From the NCBI GenBank assembly GCA_035499295.1, contig DATJZG010000088.1, positions 1 to 47,379 on the forward strand: a stretch of DNA of 47,379 nt. Direction: 5' to 3'. Source of the DNA: DATJZG01 sp035499295. GTDB lineage: Bacteria; Myxococcota; Myxococcia; Myxococcales; Anaeromyxobacteraceae. The notes beneath the pieces are model-generated. The model ran no database searches. It was not told the DNA's origin and was given only the letters and a program-made list of their open reading frames with translations. This document shows positions 15,223 to 22,784 of the stretch, in pieces (the first letter of the stretch is position 1; every line of letters starts with the position of its first letter). A program made the position numbers and the translations under genes.

Positions 15223-17118
15223 TCAGTTGGACGGGCCGAAGGCCTTCGGCTCGGGGGGAAGCGGCTCCACCGGCTCCGCGGCGCCGGGTGCCCTCTCCTC
15301 GAGGAGGACGAGCGCGTACTTGTTGCTCGAGCGCTCGACCACCCGGAGCTGCCGCGAGCTCCCCGCGACCGCCTTCAGGGCCGGGAGGCGGGTCTTCTCC
15401 AGGATCACCCACACCTTGCCGGGGCGCCGGGCGACGTCGCGCATGCGCTCGTCGTCCATCACCTCGCGCACGCGGTTCCGGCCGTAGAAGGTCTCGCCCC
15501 GCCAGTTCATGAAGTAGGCGACGAGGGGCTCGTCGGGGTCCCCCCTCTCCCGCAGGTAGGCGGCGACCGCCTCCCGCTCGCTCCAGTGCGGGGAGAGCTC
15601 GCGCCAGTGGAACCAGGAGAGCCAGAGGGCGAGGAACAGGGCGCCCCCGCCGAGGCCCAGGACGAAGAGGCGCCGCGAACGCCACAGGACCGCGAGGGCG
15701 AGCCCGGTAGAGAGCGCCGCGGTGAAGGCCGAGAGGACCGCCCGCGGGGCCCAGGAGAGGGCGAAGGGCCCGACCCGGAGGGCGGGGTGGAGCTCGGCGA
15801 GCTCCCGCTCCGGGTAGGGGCGCTCGTAGTTGTAGACGAAGAGGTCGGCGAGCCCCTGGGGCTTGAGCCAGAGGCTGTACCCCACCACCGCGGCGAGGAC
15901 GAGCCCGGCGAGGAGCGCCGGCAGGTGCTCCTCGAGCCCTTCCTCGCAGAGCCGGTCGAGGAAGAGCCCGACGAGGACGGCGAGCGGCGGGACGGCCGGG
16001 AAGATGTAGTGGTGGAACTTGGTGGCGGAGAGGCTCATCACCGCGTAGGTGACGAGCGCCCAGAGACCGCACAGGAGCGCGAGCCGCTCCCTCTTGTCCG
16101 CCGAGCGCGGCCGCGCCCGGAGGAGCTCGCCGAGCGCGCCGGGGAGGGCCGCCACCCAGGGGAAGGTGCCGTAGCCGAGCTGCTCGAGGAAGTAGGTGAA
16201 GGTTCCCCCGGGCGTGGTGGTGTGGACCCCGAGGGCGAGCCGCTTGGCGTGGTCGTGGACGAAGAAGCGGTAGGCGAAGGTGTAGCCCTCGTCGTCCCGG
16301 CCCCGGAAGGCCGTCATCGCCGCGTACCAGGGGAAGGCGATGGCGGCGAAGGCGAGCGGGCCGAGCGGGAGCCAGAGCGGGCCGACCTTCTCGGCGAGCC
16401 GGAGGCGCGGGAGGCGGCCGTAGTCGCCGGTGACGAGGAGGTAGGCGAGGAAGGCGGCGCCCACCAGGGCGAAGCCGAGGAGCCCCTTCGCGAGCGTGGC
16501 GTAGGCGAGGAGCACGTACCCCGCGTACGCCCAGCCGGCTCCCGGAGGCCGGTCGTCGAGGAGCGCCACCGCGAAGGCCATGGCCCCGGAGGTGGCGAGC
16601 GCCACGAAGGGCATGTCGGGGATGGCCTGGCGCGCGAGCAGCTCGTAGAAGGGCATGGTGGCGAGGGCGACCGCGGCGAGGAGGGCGGCGCGTCCCGAGG
16701 CGAGCCGGGCCACGCAGAGGTAGACGAAGACCACGGCGCCCGCCGCCAGGAGCGCGCCGGGGAGGCGCACTGCCCACTCGGAGCGGACGGAGACGCCGCT
16801 CGGCGCGGGCGGCGACGGGTCGGCCCCGGGCGGGAGGTCGCGGTCGTCGACGCCCACGGCGGCGAGGCCGAGGGCGCTCGTCCACAGGAGCAGGGCCGGC
16901 TTGGAGAAGAAGTAGCCCTCCTTCCAATAGGGGTGGACGAGGTCGGCGCGCTCCACCATCTCGCGGGCCACCTCGGCGTAGTGGGGCTCCCACGGGTCCC
17001 AGAGCCCGGTCGACCCGAGCCAGGGGAGGAAGACGGCGAGCGCCACCAGGGCGGCGAGGAGCGCCCCGCCGCGCCGGGGCGCGCCCGGGGTCCCCGGTCT
17101 TCCGGCCTCCTCCGCCAT
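15223..17118 (-). CDS. ArnT-like glycosyltransferase (GT-C fold, GT39/GT83 type)
   Basis: The 631-residue integral membrane protein has at least ten hydrophobic segments. The first periplasmic loop carries DPWEPHYAEVAREM, the acidic GT-C motif of ArnT/Pmt-type enzymes that take sugars from polyprenyl phosphates. FSKPALLLW and AIPDMPFVALATSGAM are further family stretches, and a soluble periplasmic C-terminal domain follows the last helix. ArnT adds aminoarabinose to lipid A, but no arn genes are nearby. A broader role as a protein or envelope glycosyltransferase is equally possible. It is divergent from the kinase gene across a 107-base gap. Confidence 0.85.
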   Translation of the reverse strand: MAEEAGRPGTPGAPRRGGALLAALVALAVFLPWLGSTGLWDPWEPHYAEVAREMVERADLVHPYWKEGYFFSKPALLLWTSALGLAAVGVDDRDLPPGADPSPPAPSGVSVRSEWAVRLPGALLAAGAVVFVYLCVARLASGRAALLAAVALATMPFYELLARQAIPDMPFVALATSGAMAFAVALLDDRPPGAGWAYAGYVLLAYATLAKGLLGFALVGAAFLAYLLVTGDYGRLPRLRLAEKVGPLWLPLGPLAFAAIAFPWYAAMTAFRGRDDEGYTFAYRFFVHDHAKRLALGVHTTTPGGTFTYFLEQLGYGTFPWVAALPGALGELLRARPRSADKRERLALLCGLWALVTYAVMSLSATKFHHYIFPAVPPLAVLVGLFLDRLCEEGLEEHLPALLAGLVLAAVVGYSLWLKPQGLADLFVYNYERPYPERELAELHPALRVGPFALSWAPRAVLSAFTAALSTGLALAVLWRSRRLFVLGLGGGALFLALWLSWFHWRELSPHWSEREAVAAYLRERGDPDEPLVAYFMNWRGETFYGRNRVREVMDDERMRDVARRPGKVWVILEKTRLPALKAVAGSSRQLRVVERSSNKYALVLLEERAPGAAEPVEPLPPEPKAFGPSN

Positions 17119-17225
17119 GGCGGCCCCTTACCACGCGCCCGGTCGAACGCGAAGCGCGCCCCGCGTTTTCGGGACGCGAGCGCACCTTGGCGCACCCGCT
17201 GTCCCGGAGCTAACATGGCGAAACC

Positions 17226-18962
17226 ATGGTCGAGCCGGCTCACATCTCGACGCCGGACTTCAAGCCTCACGTCTTCGGCAAGTTCTTCCTCCTCCAGCGC
17301 CTGGCGGTCGGGGGGATGGCCGAGATCTTCCGCGCCAAGGTCTCGGGCGCCGACGGCTTCGAGAAGGAGCTGGTGGTGAAGCGGATCCTGCCCGCCCGCT
17401 CGCAGGACCACGGCTTCATCAAGATGCTGGTGAACGAGGCGAAGCTCACCGTCCAGCTCACCCACAACAACATCGCCCAGATCAACGAGTGCGGCTCCAT
17501 CGACGGCACCTACTTCATCGCCATGGAGCTCGTGAACGGCGTCTCCCTGAAGGACATGATGACCACCTTCGGGCGGGCCGGGACGGTGCTCAACCCCGAG
17601 CAGTCCATCTACATCGTCCTGCAGCTCCTGCAGGGGCTCGACTACGCCCACAAGCGCACCGACGCCACCGGGAAGCCGCTCAAGATCGTCCACTGCGACG
17701 TCTCGCCCGACAACTCGCTCGTCTCCTACCAGGGCGAGGTGAAGCTGCTCGACTTCGGCATCGCCCGCGCCGCCACCGGCCTCTCCAACTACAAGGAGGG
17801 CATGTTGATGGGGAAGCTCGGGTACGTGGCCCCCGAGCAGGCCTCGCTGGAGCGCGCCTGGGATCACCGGGTCGACATCTTCGCCTCGGGCATCATCCTC
17901 TACGAGCTGCTGACGAAGCAGAAGCCCTTCCAGCGCGCGACCGACGTCGAGTCGCTCGTCCAGTCGCGCAAGGGCCGGGTGGTCCCTCCCTCCTCCATCG
18001 ACGAGCGGCTGCCCAAGGACCTCGACCCCATCATCCTGCAGGCGCTCGCCTACGACCCGGACAAGCGCTTCCCCGACGCCCGCGCCTTCGCCGACGCGCT
18101 CGTGGACGTGCTCTTCCCCACGCCGCACAGCGCCGTGCAGGACATGCTCGGACGCCAGATGCAGCAGGTCTACCTGGACCGCATCAACCGCCAGCGGACC
18201 GCCCGCGCCCACGACGCGCTGGTGATGAAGGTGCTCCGGCACGTGGCCGAGCAGCAGAAGGCGGCGGTGTACGAGCGGGTGGCGCAGGCGGAGTCGGGCG
18301 GGCCCGGCAACGGGGCGCCCCTCTCCATCCACGAGCTCCCCTCCATCGACATCGACGTCGACCGCCCGGACGCCCCGCGCCCCCTGCCGCTCGGGCCCGA
18401 GCGGGTGCGCACCGTGCGGCTCGGCTACGGGCCGGCGATGGCGGCCGGGCTCTTCACCGGGGTGCTGGCGGCGGCGCTCCTGTGGGCGGGCTCCACCTAC
18501 CTGCGCCCGGGCGCGCTCGTCGTCACCTCGACGCCGCCCGGCGCGGAGGTGACGCTCGACGGGAAGGTCGTCCCCGGGGTCACGCCCCTGGCGCTCGAGG
18601 GCGTTCGGCTCTCCCAGGCGCACCACCTCGAGATCCTGGGTCCCGGGCGGAAGGCGGTCTCGGTGCAGGTGCGCCCGGAGTTCGGGAAGCTGGTGCGGCG
18701 CGTGCACGCCGACCTCCCCTCCGCGCTCGGAGCCCTGGTGGTGGAGAGCGAGCCTCCCGGCGCCGAGGTGATGCTCGACGGCCACGCCATGGGAGCGACC
18801 CCGATCACCATCACCGAGGTCCGGCTCGACGAGCGCCACCGCGTCGACCTCACTCTGCCCGGCCACGACCTCGACCAGTTCGTCGTCCTGCCGGAGAAGG
18901 ACGGGACGCGCTTCCACCGCAAGCTCGTGATGCGCGCCCCGGCGAGGCGCCCGGGGGGCTAG
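17226..18962 (+). CDS. Transmembrane Ser/Thr protein kinase with two PEGA repeats
   Basis: The 578-residue Hanks-type kinase domain covers residues about 17-300. LAVGGMAEIFRAKV is the glycine loop in its myxobacterial GGMAE form, Lys52 is the ATP lysine, HCDVSPDN at 156-163 is the catalytic loop, and DFG starts at Asp176. The HCD replaces the usual HRD, making this a non-RD kinase that may not need activation-loop phosphorylation. A single membrane helix lies near 402-425. Two PEGA-type repeats follow outside the membrane (GALVVTSTPPGAEVTLDG and GALVVESEPPGAEVMLDG). An FHA gene follows 3 bases after the stop, so the pair is probably one operon: kinase and phosphothreonine reader. Confidence 0.92.
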   Translation: MVEPAHISTPDFKPHVFGKFFLLQRLAVGGMAEIFRAKVSGADGFEKELVVKRILPARSQDHGFIKMLVNEAKLTVQLTHNNIAQINECGSIDGTYFIAMELVNGVSLKDMMTTFGRAGTVLNPEQSIYIVLQLLQGLDYAHKRTDATGKPLKIVHCDVSPDNSLVSYQGEVKLLDFGIARAATGLSNYKEGMLMGKLGYVAPEQASLERAWDHRVDIFASGIILYELLTKQKPFQRATDVESLVQSRKGRVVPPSSIDERLPKDLDPIILQALAYDPDKRFPDARAFADALVDVLFPTPHSAVQDMLGRQMQQVYLDRINRQRTARAHDALVMKVLRHVAEQQKAAVYERVAQAESGGPGNGAPLSIHELPSIDIDVDRPDAPRPLPLGPERVRTVRLGYGPAMAAGLFTGVLAAALLWAGSTYLRPGALVVTSTPPGAEVTLDGKVVPGVTPLALEGVRLSQAHHLEILGPGRKAVSVQVRPEFGKLVRRVHADLPSALGALVVESEPPGAEVMLDGHAMGATPITITEVRLDERHRVDLTLPGHDLDQFVVLPEKDGTRFHRKLVMRAPARRPGG

Positions 18963-18965
18963 CGG

Positions 18966-19484
18966 ATGACCCTGCCGCTCCGCATCCTCTTCGAGAACCG
19001 CGAGGGGCGGCGGGAGGCGCTCCCGTTCGCCGACGGGGAGGTCTCGGTGGGGCGGGCTCCCGGCAGCGCGCTCCGGCTCGACGACCGGAACGTCTCGCGC
19101 CACCACGCCCGCTTCCTGCGCCAGAACGGCACCGTCTTCGTCGAGGACCTGGGGAGCTCGAACGGCACGCGCGTGAACGGGGAGCGCATCGAGGGGCGCT
19201 GCCGCATCCGCCTGGGCGACCTCGTCCAGATCGGCGACTGGGACCTGGCGCTCGAGGGGCTCCCCGAGGCCGACCCGGCCCACCCGGGGCCGGCCGAGCC
19301 GGCCGGCCCCGCACCGGAGGCGCCGCCCGCTGCGCCGCTGGCGCTCGCATCCCCGTCGCGGCGCGGCTGGCTCCGGCCGGCGACGGTGCTCCTCGCCATC
19401 GCCCTCGGGGCCACCCTGCTCGGCTACGCGGCGGGCCGGGCGCTCCGCTCCCCGCCCTCCTCGGGTGCCCGCGCCTCGCGCTAG
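18966..19484 (+). CDS. FHA domain protein with C-terminal membrane anchor
   Basis: In this 172-residue protein, residues about 5-95 form an FHA domain with the phosphothreonine-binding residues in place: Gly29-Arg30, Ser44 and His47 in NVSRHHARF, and DLGSSNGTRVNG (Asn66). A Pro/Ala-rich linker leads to one hydrophobic helix near 140-160, giving a tail-anchored layout with the FHA domain in the cytoplasm. Starting 3 bases after the kinase gene, it is a likely substrate or reader for that kinase. Its stop is one base from the stop of the convergent crotonase gene (TAG-C-TCA). Confidence 0.9.
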   Translation: MTLPLRILFENREGRREALPFADGEVSVGRAPGSALRLDDRNVSRHHARFLRQNGTVFVEDLGSSNGTRVNGERIEGRCRIRLGDLVQIGDWDLALEGLPEADPAHPGPAEPAGPAPEAPPAAPLALASPSRRGWLRPATVLLAIALGATLLGYAAGRALRSPPSSGARASR

Positions 19485-19485
19485 C

Positions 19486-20277
19486 TCACTTTCCCTGGAA
19501 ACGGGGCGCTCGCCGCTCGGCCCAGGCGGCGCGCCCCTCCTTCAGGTCGGCGCTCGCAAAGGCCCGGCCACGCAGGAGCACCACCTCTTCCCGCTCCTCC
19601 TCGGTGAGGCCGCGCTCGTGGGCCGCCACCAGCAGGCGCAGGATGCGCTTCATGCCCTGCACCGCCAGCGGGGCGTTCTGCGCGATCTCCTCGGCGAGCT
19701 CGAGCGCCTCCGCCTCGGCGCGATCGGGTTCGACCACCCGGTCGACGAGCCCCATGGCGCGGGCGGCCTCCGCGTCCACCGGACGCCCGGTGAAGAGCAT
19801 CTCCCGGGCGTGCGCCGGCCCCACCAGCGCCAGGAAGCGGCGGATGCCGGCGGCGGCGTAGACCACCCCCAGCTTGGCCGGGGGCATGCCGAGCTGGGCC
19901 CCGAAGCGCGCCACCCGCAGGTCGCATGTCACCGCCAGCTCGCAGCCGGCGCCGAAGGCGGCCCCGTTCACGAAGGCCACGGTGGGGCAGGGCACCGCCT
20001 CCACCGCCTCCATCGCCCGCTCCACCGCCAGGTCGGGCCGCTCGCCACCCGGGCCGTCCATGGCGCCGATGTCGAACCCGGAGGAGAAAGCGCGGTCGCC
20101 GGCGCCGCGCAGGACGAGGCAGCGGACCTGATCCTCCGCCGCCTTCCGGCAGGCGGCCTCGAGCTCGGCGAGCGAGCGGTAGTCGAAGGCGTTCCGCTTC
20201 GCCTGGTTGTCGATGGTGAGGACGCGGACGAACCCGCGGTCCTCCGCGCGGATGGTGGCGGTCACCAAGGGCGCCAC
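19486..20277 (-). CDS. Enoyl-CoA hydratase/isomerase (crotonase) family protein
   Basis: The 263-residue crotonase-fold protein has the oxyanion segments FSSGFDIGAM and NGAAFGAGCELAVTCD. Glu113 in GCELA matches Glu144 of rat crotonase. The second catalytic glutamate (rat Glu164, in QPEILLG) is replaced by Ala134 in MPPAKLGVVY. Classical hydratases need both, so an isomerase, decarboxylase, thioesterase or other CoA reaction is more likely than hydration. The start is a GTG with no obvious ribosome site. It lies 28 bases downstream of the biotinyl-domain gene on the same strand, probably co-transcribed. Confidence 0.85.
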   Translation of the reverse strand: MAPLVTATIRAEDRGFVRVLTIDNQAKRNAFDYRSLAELEAACRKAAEDQVRCLVLRGAGDRAFSSGFDIGAMDGPGGERPDLAVERAMEAVEAVPCPTVAFVNGAAFGAGCELAVTCDLRVARFGAQLGMPPAKLGVVYAAAGIRRFLALVGPAHAREMLFTGRPVDAEAARAMGLVDRVVEPDRAEAEALELAEEIAQNAPLAVQGMKRILRLLVAAHERGLTEEEREEVVLLRGRAFASADLKEGRAAWAERRAPRFQGK

Positions 20278-20305
20278 CCGGCGGCGCGGCGCTCTCGGCC
20301 GTCCG

Positions 20306-20518
20306 TCACTCGATCACCGCCAGGACGTCGCCCTCGGCGACGGACTGCCCCTCCTGGCAGCGGATCTCCTTCACCTTGCCGCCCGAGGGCGCCTCGACGG
20401 GCATCTCCATCTTCATCGACTCGAGGACGATCACCGTGTCTCCGGGCGCGACCGGGTCGCCCGGCCTCTTCTCGATCCGGACCACGGTGCCGGTGATGTG
20501 GGCGGCGACATTGGCCAT
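20306..20518 (-). CDS. Stand-alone biotinyl/lipoyl attachment domain protein
   Basis: This 70-residue protein consists only of a biotinyl/lipoyl barrel. GTVVRIEKRPGDPVAPGDTV is followed by ESMKMEMP with Lys36 as the modified residue, then the mirror half QEGQSVAEGDVLAVIE. The SMKME context favours biotin (like the carrier subunits of acyl-CoA carboxylases) over lipoate. A GGGGAGGGGAGA ribosome site is directly upstream of the ATG. The crotonase-like gene follows it. No carboxylase subunit is adjacent, so it may supply biotin carrier function to an enzyme encoded elsewhere. Confidence 0.88.
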   Translation of the reverse strand: MANVAAHITGTVVRIEKRPGDPVAPGDTVIVLESMKMEMPVEAPSGGKVKEIRCQEGQSVAEGDVLAVIE

Positions 20519-20700
20519 TCTCTCCCCTCCCCTCGGTGAGGTGACGGGTTTACCGCGTCGGGGCCATCGCGGCAACGAGGCGAGGCGGCTCTCCCTCGGA
20601 AGCGCGCGGGGCGCTCGCGCCCGGACGCCTGTCACTCACGGCGGATGGCGAGGGGTCGCTCTCGGGACGGGCGGACCCGCCGGGCGCACCCGGGAGGCCC

Positions 20701-20735
20701 GAAATGAAAAGGTCCGCCACGGCAGGGCGGACCTT
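20701..20735 (-). terminator. Intrinsic terminator downstream of the PilZ-REC gene
   Basis: AAGGTCCGCC (20709-20718) and GGCGGACCTT (20726-20735) form a perfect 10-bp stem with a 7-base loop. Read on the minus strand the hairpin is followed by TTCATTTC. It lies 60 bases past the stop of the minus-strand PilZ-REC gene and isolates that gene from the biotinyl-domain gene. Confidence 0.72.
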
Positions 20736-20794
20736 CGTTCAGGTTGGGACGACTCTCTTCGCTCGTCCACCGACCAGCGGGCCGCCGGTCTTTC

Positions 20795-21652
20795 CTAGTT
20801 ATCTTTGTGCTCTTTCCGCGCTGCCGGGTCAACGCGGCCCGGGGCACCCTCCCCGATCGGGGCCCTGGGGTCCTCCTTAGGGGCTTGACGGGAAGGCATG
20901 GGCGCGCCCGGCTGCGGGCCGGCGCGCAGGAGCGTGCGCACGGTGGTGACGATGTCCTGGTACTTCACCGGCTTCTGGAGGAAGAAGTTCGCGCCCAGCC
21001 GGCTCACGCGCTCGCGCTCCTCCTCGCCGGCGGAGGAGATGACGATGATGGGCAGGTGGCGGAGTCGCGGCTCGGCGCGGATCTTCTCCACCAGCGCGAA
21101 GCCGCTCATCACCGGCATGTAGACGTCGGTGATGACGAGGTCGATGGGCGGCTGGGCGAGGAGGCGGGCGAAGGCCTCGTTGCCGTCCACCGCCACGTCC
21201 ACCGCCAGGCCTCCCAGGCCCTCGCTCGCGGCCAGCCGGCGCAGGGCCGAGGTGTACATCGCCGCCACGAGCGAGTTGTCCTCGACGAGGAGCACCCGGT
21301 AGGCGGGCTGCGCCGCCTCGGCGGCGGTGGCGGCGGCGCGGGAGAGCTGCTCCAGGCGCTGCCGGTCGCCGGCGCGGTCGGGCGGCACCCACACCGCCAC
21401 CCCGGCCGGCTGCCCCGGGGCCCCGGCGCGCACCCGGACCACCTCCACCTCCAGCTCCGCCGGCTCGAGCAGCTCGGGAAAGGAGATGAGCAGCGCCACC
21501 CGGTCGCCGATCTCGAAGTCGCGCTCGGTGCGGATGAAGAGGCCGCCGGCCGAGAGGTTCTCGGTGTAGTCGCGGACCGTCGAGGCCGCACCCGGGTAGT
21601 CGACCGCCAGGATGAGCGGGAACCGCGGATGAGCTCGCTTCTCGGTTCCCAT
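20795..21652 (-). CDS. PilZ-like domain fused to response-regulator receiver
   Basis: The 285-residue protein starts with a PilZ-type domain (EKRAHPRFPLILAVDY, YTENLSAGGLFIRTERDFEIGD) like those common in myxobacteria. RAHPR and NLSAGG match the RxxxR and D/NxSxxG c-di-GMP-binding motifs in outline. A receiver domain follows from about residue 120: RVLLVEDNSLVAAMY, phospho-acceptor Asp176 in VITDVYMPVMSGF, IVISSAG, and LQKPVK. It may combine phosphorylation and c-di-GMP inputs, perhaps in motility control. ATG 21652 is chosen because the PilZ domain begins there. A strong terminator follows the gene. Confidence 0.88.
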   Translation of the reverse strand: MGTEKRAHPRFPLILAVDYPGAASTVRDYTENLSAGGLFIRTERDFEIGDRVALLISFPELLEPAELEVEVVRVRAGAPGQPAGVAVWVPPDRAGDRQRLEQLSRAAATAAEAAQPAYRVLLVEDNSLVAAMYTSALRRLAASEGLGGLAVDVAVDGNEAFARLLAQPPIDLVITDVYMPVMSGFALVEKIRAEPRLRHLPIIVISSAGEEERERVSRLGANFFLQKPVKYQDIVTTVRTLLRAGPQPGAPMPSRQAPKEDPRAPIGEGAPGRVDPAARKEHKDN

Positions 21653-22016
21653 CACGTCCGGCCGTAGCCGCCCCTCCCCCTGAACCTGCCGATGGCCGCC
21701 ATGCGGACCGGAGGTCTCGAATAGCATTATGCGCCGCCCCCGCAAGAATGCTTCCACGCGCCCTGCCGGCAAGAATTCTGCAGTGCGAAAAGGGAGGTCC
21801 CCGAGGTGTCCCTGTCGGGAAGTCGGGGGGCAGGTCGGCGGGCCGTGTGCGGCTCGGCCGCGCGCCTCGCCTCGGGGCCGCGGGGCGCGCCGCGCCCCGG
21901 AGCTCCCTCGCGGCGGGCTCCGCCGCGAGGCCCCGCGAGCGGCGCTCGGCGGGGCCGCCGGGCGGGAGCGGCTTCCAAGACACCCTCGGCCGCCATGGGG
22001 TAATCTGCCCACGCAC
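21653..22016. other. Divergent intergenic region with clustered GC-rich inverted repeats
   Basis: These 364 bases lie between the PilZ-REC gene (minus) and the Tat-protein gene (plus) and contain no convincing gene. The part nearest PilZ-REC (about 21718-21790) is A+T-richer for this genome and probably carries promoters. Three GC-rich inverted repeats follow within 75 bases (21881-21899, 21906-21930 and 21931-21954). Confidence 0.6.
21881..21954. repeat. Three consecutive GC-rich inverted repeats
   Basis: The first is a 9-bp palindrome with a single central base (21881-21899). The second is CCTCGCGGCGG / CCGCCGCGAGG, 11 bp perfect with loop GCT (21906-21930). The third is CCCCGCGAGC against GCTCGGCGGGG with one bulged G (21931-21954). 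No T tract follows. They could fold in the leader of the Tat/GMC transcript or be intergenic repeat elements. Confidence 0.55.
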
Positions 22017-22784
22017 ATGTGGCGGCGCGGTCGATATCGGAGGGAGCGCATCCTCCTCCCGGGCGAGCACGAGGGACGCCGCGGCTTCCTGAAGTGGGGG
22101 CTCGCCGGCACCGCGCTCCTGGCCGTGGGCGGCGGCACCTGGCTCGCGACGCGGCGCACCCGCCCCCTCCCCGCGCTGGGCGGGCCCTTCCAGGTCCTTT
22201 CGCCGCTCGAGGCCACCGTCCTCCTCACCCTGGCGGAGCGGCTCGTGCCCCCGCGCGAGGGGTTTCCCCGCCCCATGGACGTGGACCTGCCGCGGCGGGC
22301 GGACGCCGTCGTCGCCCTGGCGCCCGAGGCCACCCAGAACGAGCTCCGCCAGCTCGTCCGGCTCTTCGACAACGCTCTCACCGGCTTCCTCCTCGACGGG
22401 CAGTTCCACACCTTCACCGATTCGACGCTGGAGCAGCAGGACGCGCGCATCGCCGCCTGGCAGACGAGCCGCTACGCCCTGCGGCGCACCGGCTACAAGG
22501 CGCTGAAGAAGATCGTCTACGCCGCCTACTACGGCTCGCCGAAGGTGTGGCCGGCCGTCGGCTACCCGGGCCCCCCGCCCCTCGACGCGAGCGAGCGCCC
22601 GCAGGAGCCCGCGCCCAAGCGGGCGGAGGCGAGGCACGCCGAGCCGAAGCGCGGCGAGGGCGCCCCGGAGGGCGCCGCGCCGCAGCGCCCCCGCCCGCGC
22701 CCGGCGGCGCCGGCGCCCCGAGAGCTGGAGGAGATCCCGGCGCCCCGCAGCGGCATGGACCTGCCGCAGGGGGGCAAGCCTTGA
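22017..22784 (+). CDS. Tat-exported small subunit, gluconate 2-dehydrogenase subunit 3-like
   Basis: This 255-residue protein has a twin-arginine signal (RRGFLKWG at 21-28) followed by a hydrophobic stretch (residues 29-40), so it is probably exported folded. The central part (LSPLEATVLLTLAERLVPP, FDNALTGFLLDGQFHTFTDS, YKALKKIVYAAYYGSPKVWPAVGY) fits the small-subunit family of membrane-associated gluconate and related GMC dehydrogenases. The last 80 residues are Pro/Ala/Arg-rich and low in complexity. Its TGA overlaps the start of the GMC oxidoreductase (TTGA), as expected for a subunit pair in which this protein helps export or assemble the flavoprotein. Confidence 0.8.
   Translation: MWRRGRYRRERILLPGEHEGRRGFLKWGLAGTALLAVGGGTWLATRRTRPLPALGGPFQVLSPLEATVLLTLAERLVPPREGFPRPMDVDLPRRADAVVALAPEATQNELRQLVRLFDNALTGFLLDGQFHTFTDSTLEQQDARIAAWQTSRYALRRTGYKALKKIVYAAYYGSPKVWPAVGYPGPPPLDASERPQEPAPKRAEARHAEPKRGEGAPEGAAPQRPRPRPAAPAPRELEEIPAPRSGMDLPQGGKP

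Noticed and set aside
16314..19283. Minus-strand open frame of nearly 1000 codons opposite the kinase and FHA genes
   Set aside because: It covers coding strands with unmistakable kinase, PEGA and FHA motifs, and its translation has skewed composition without domains.
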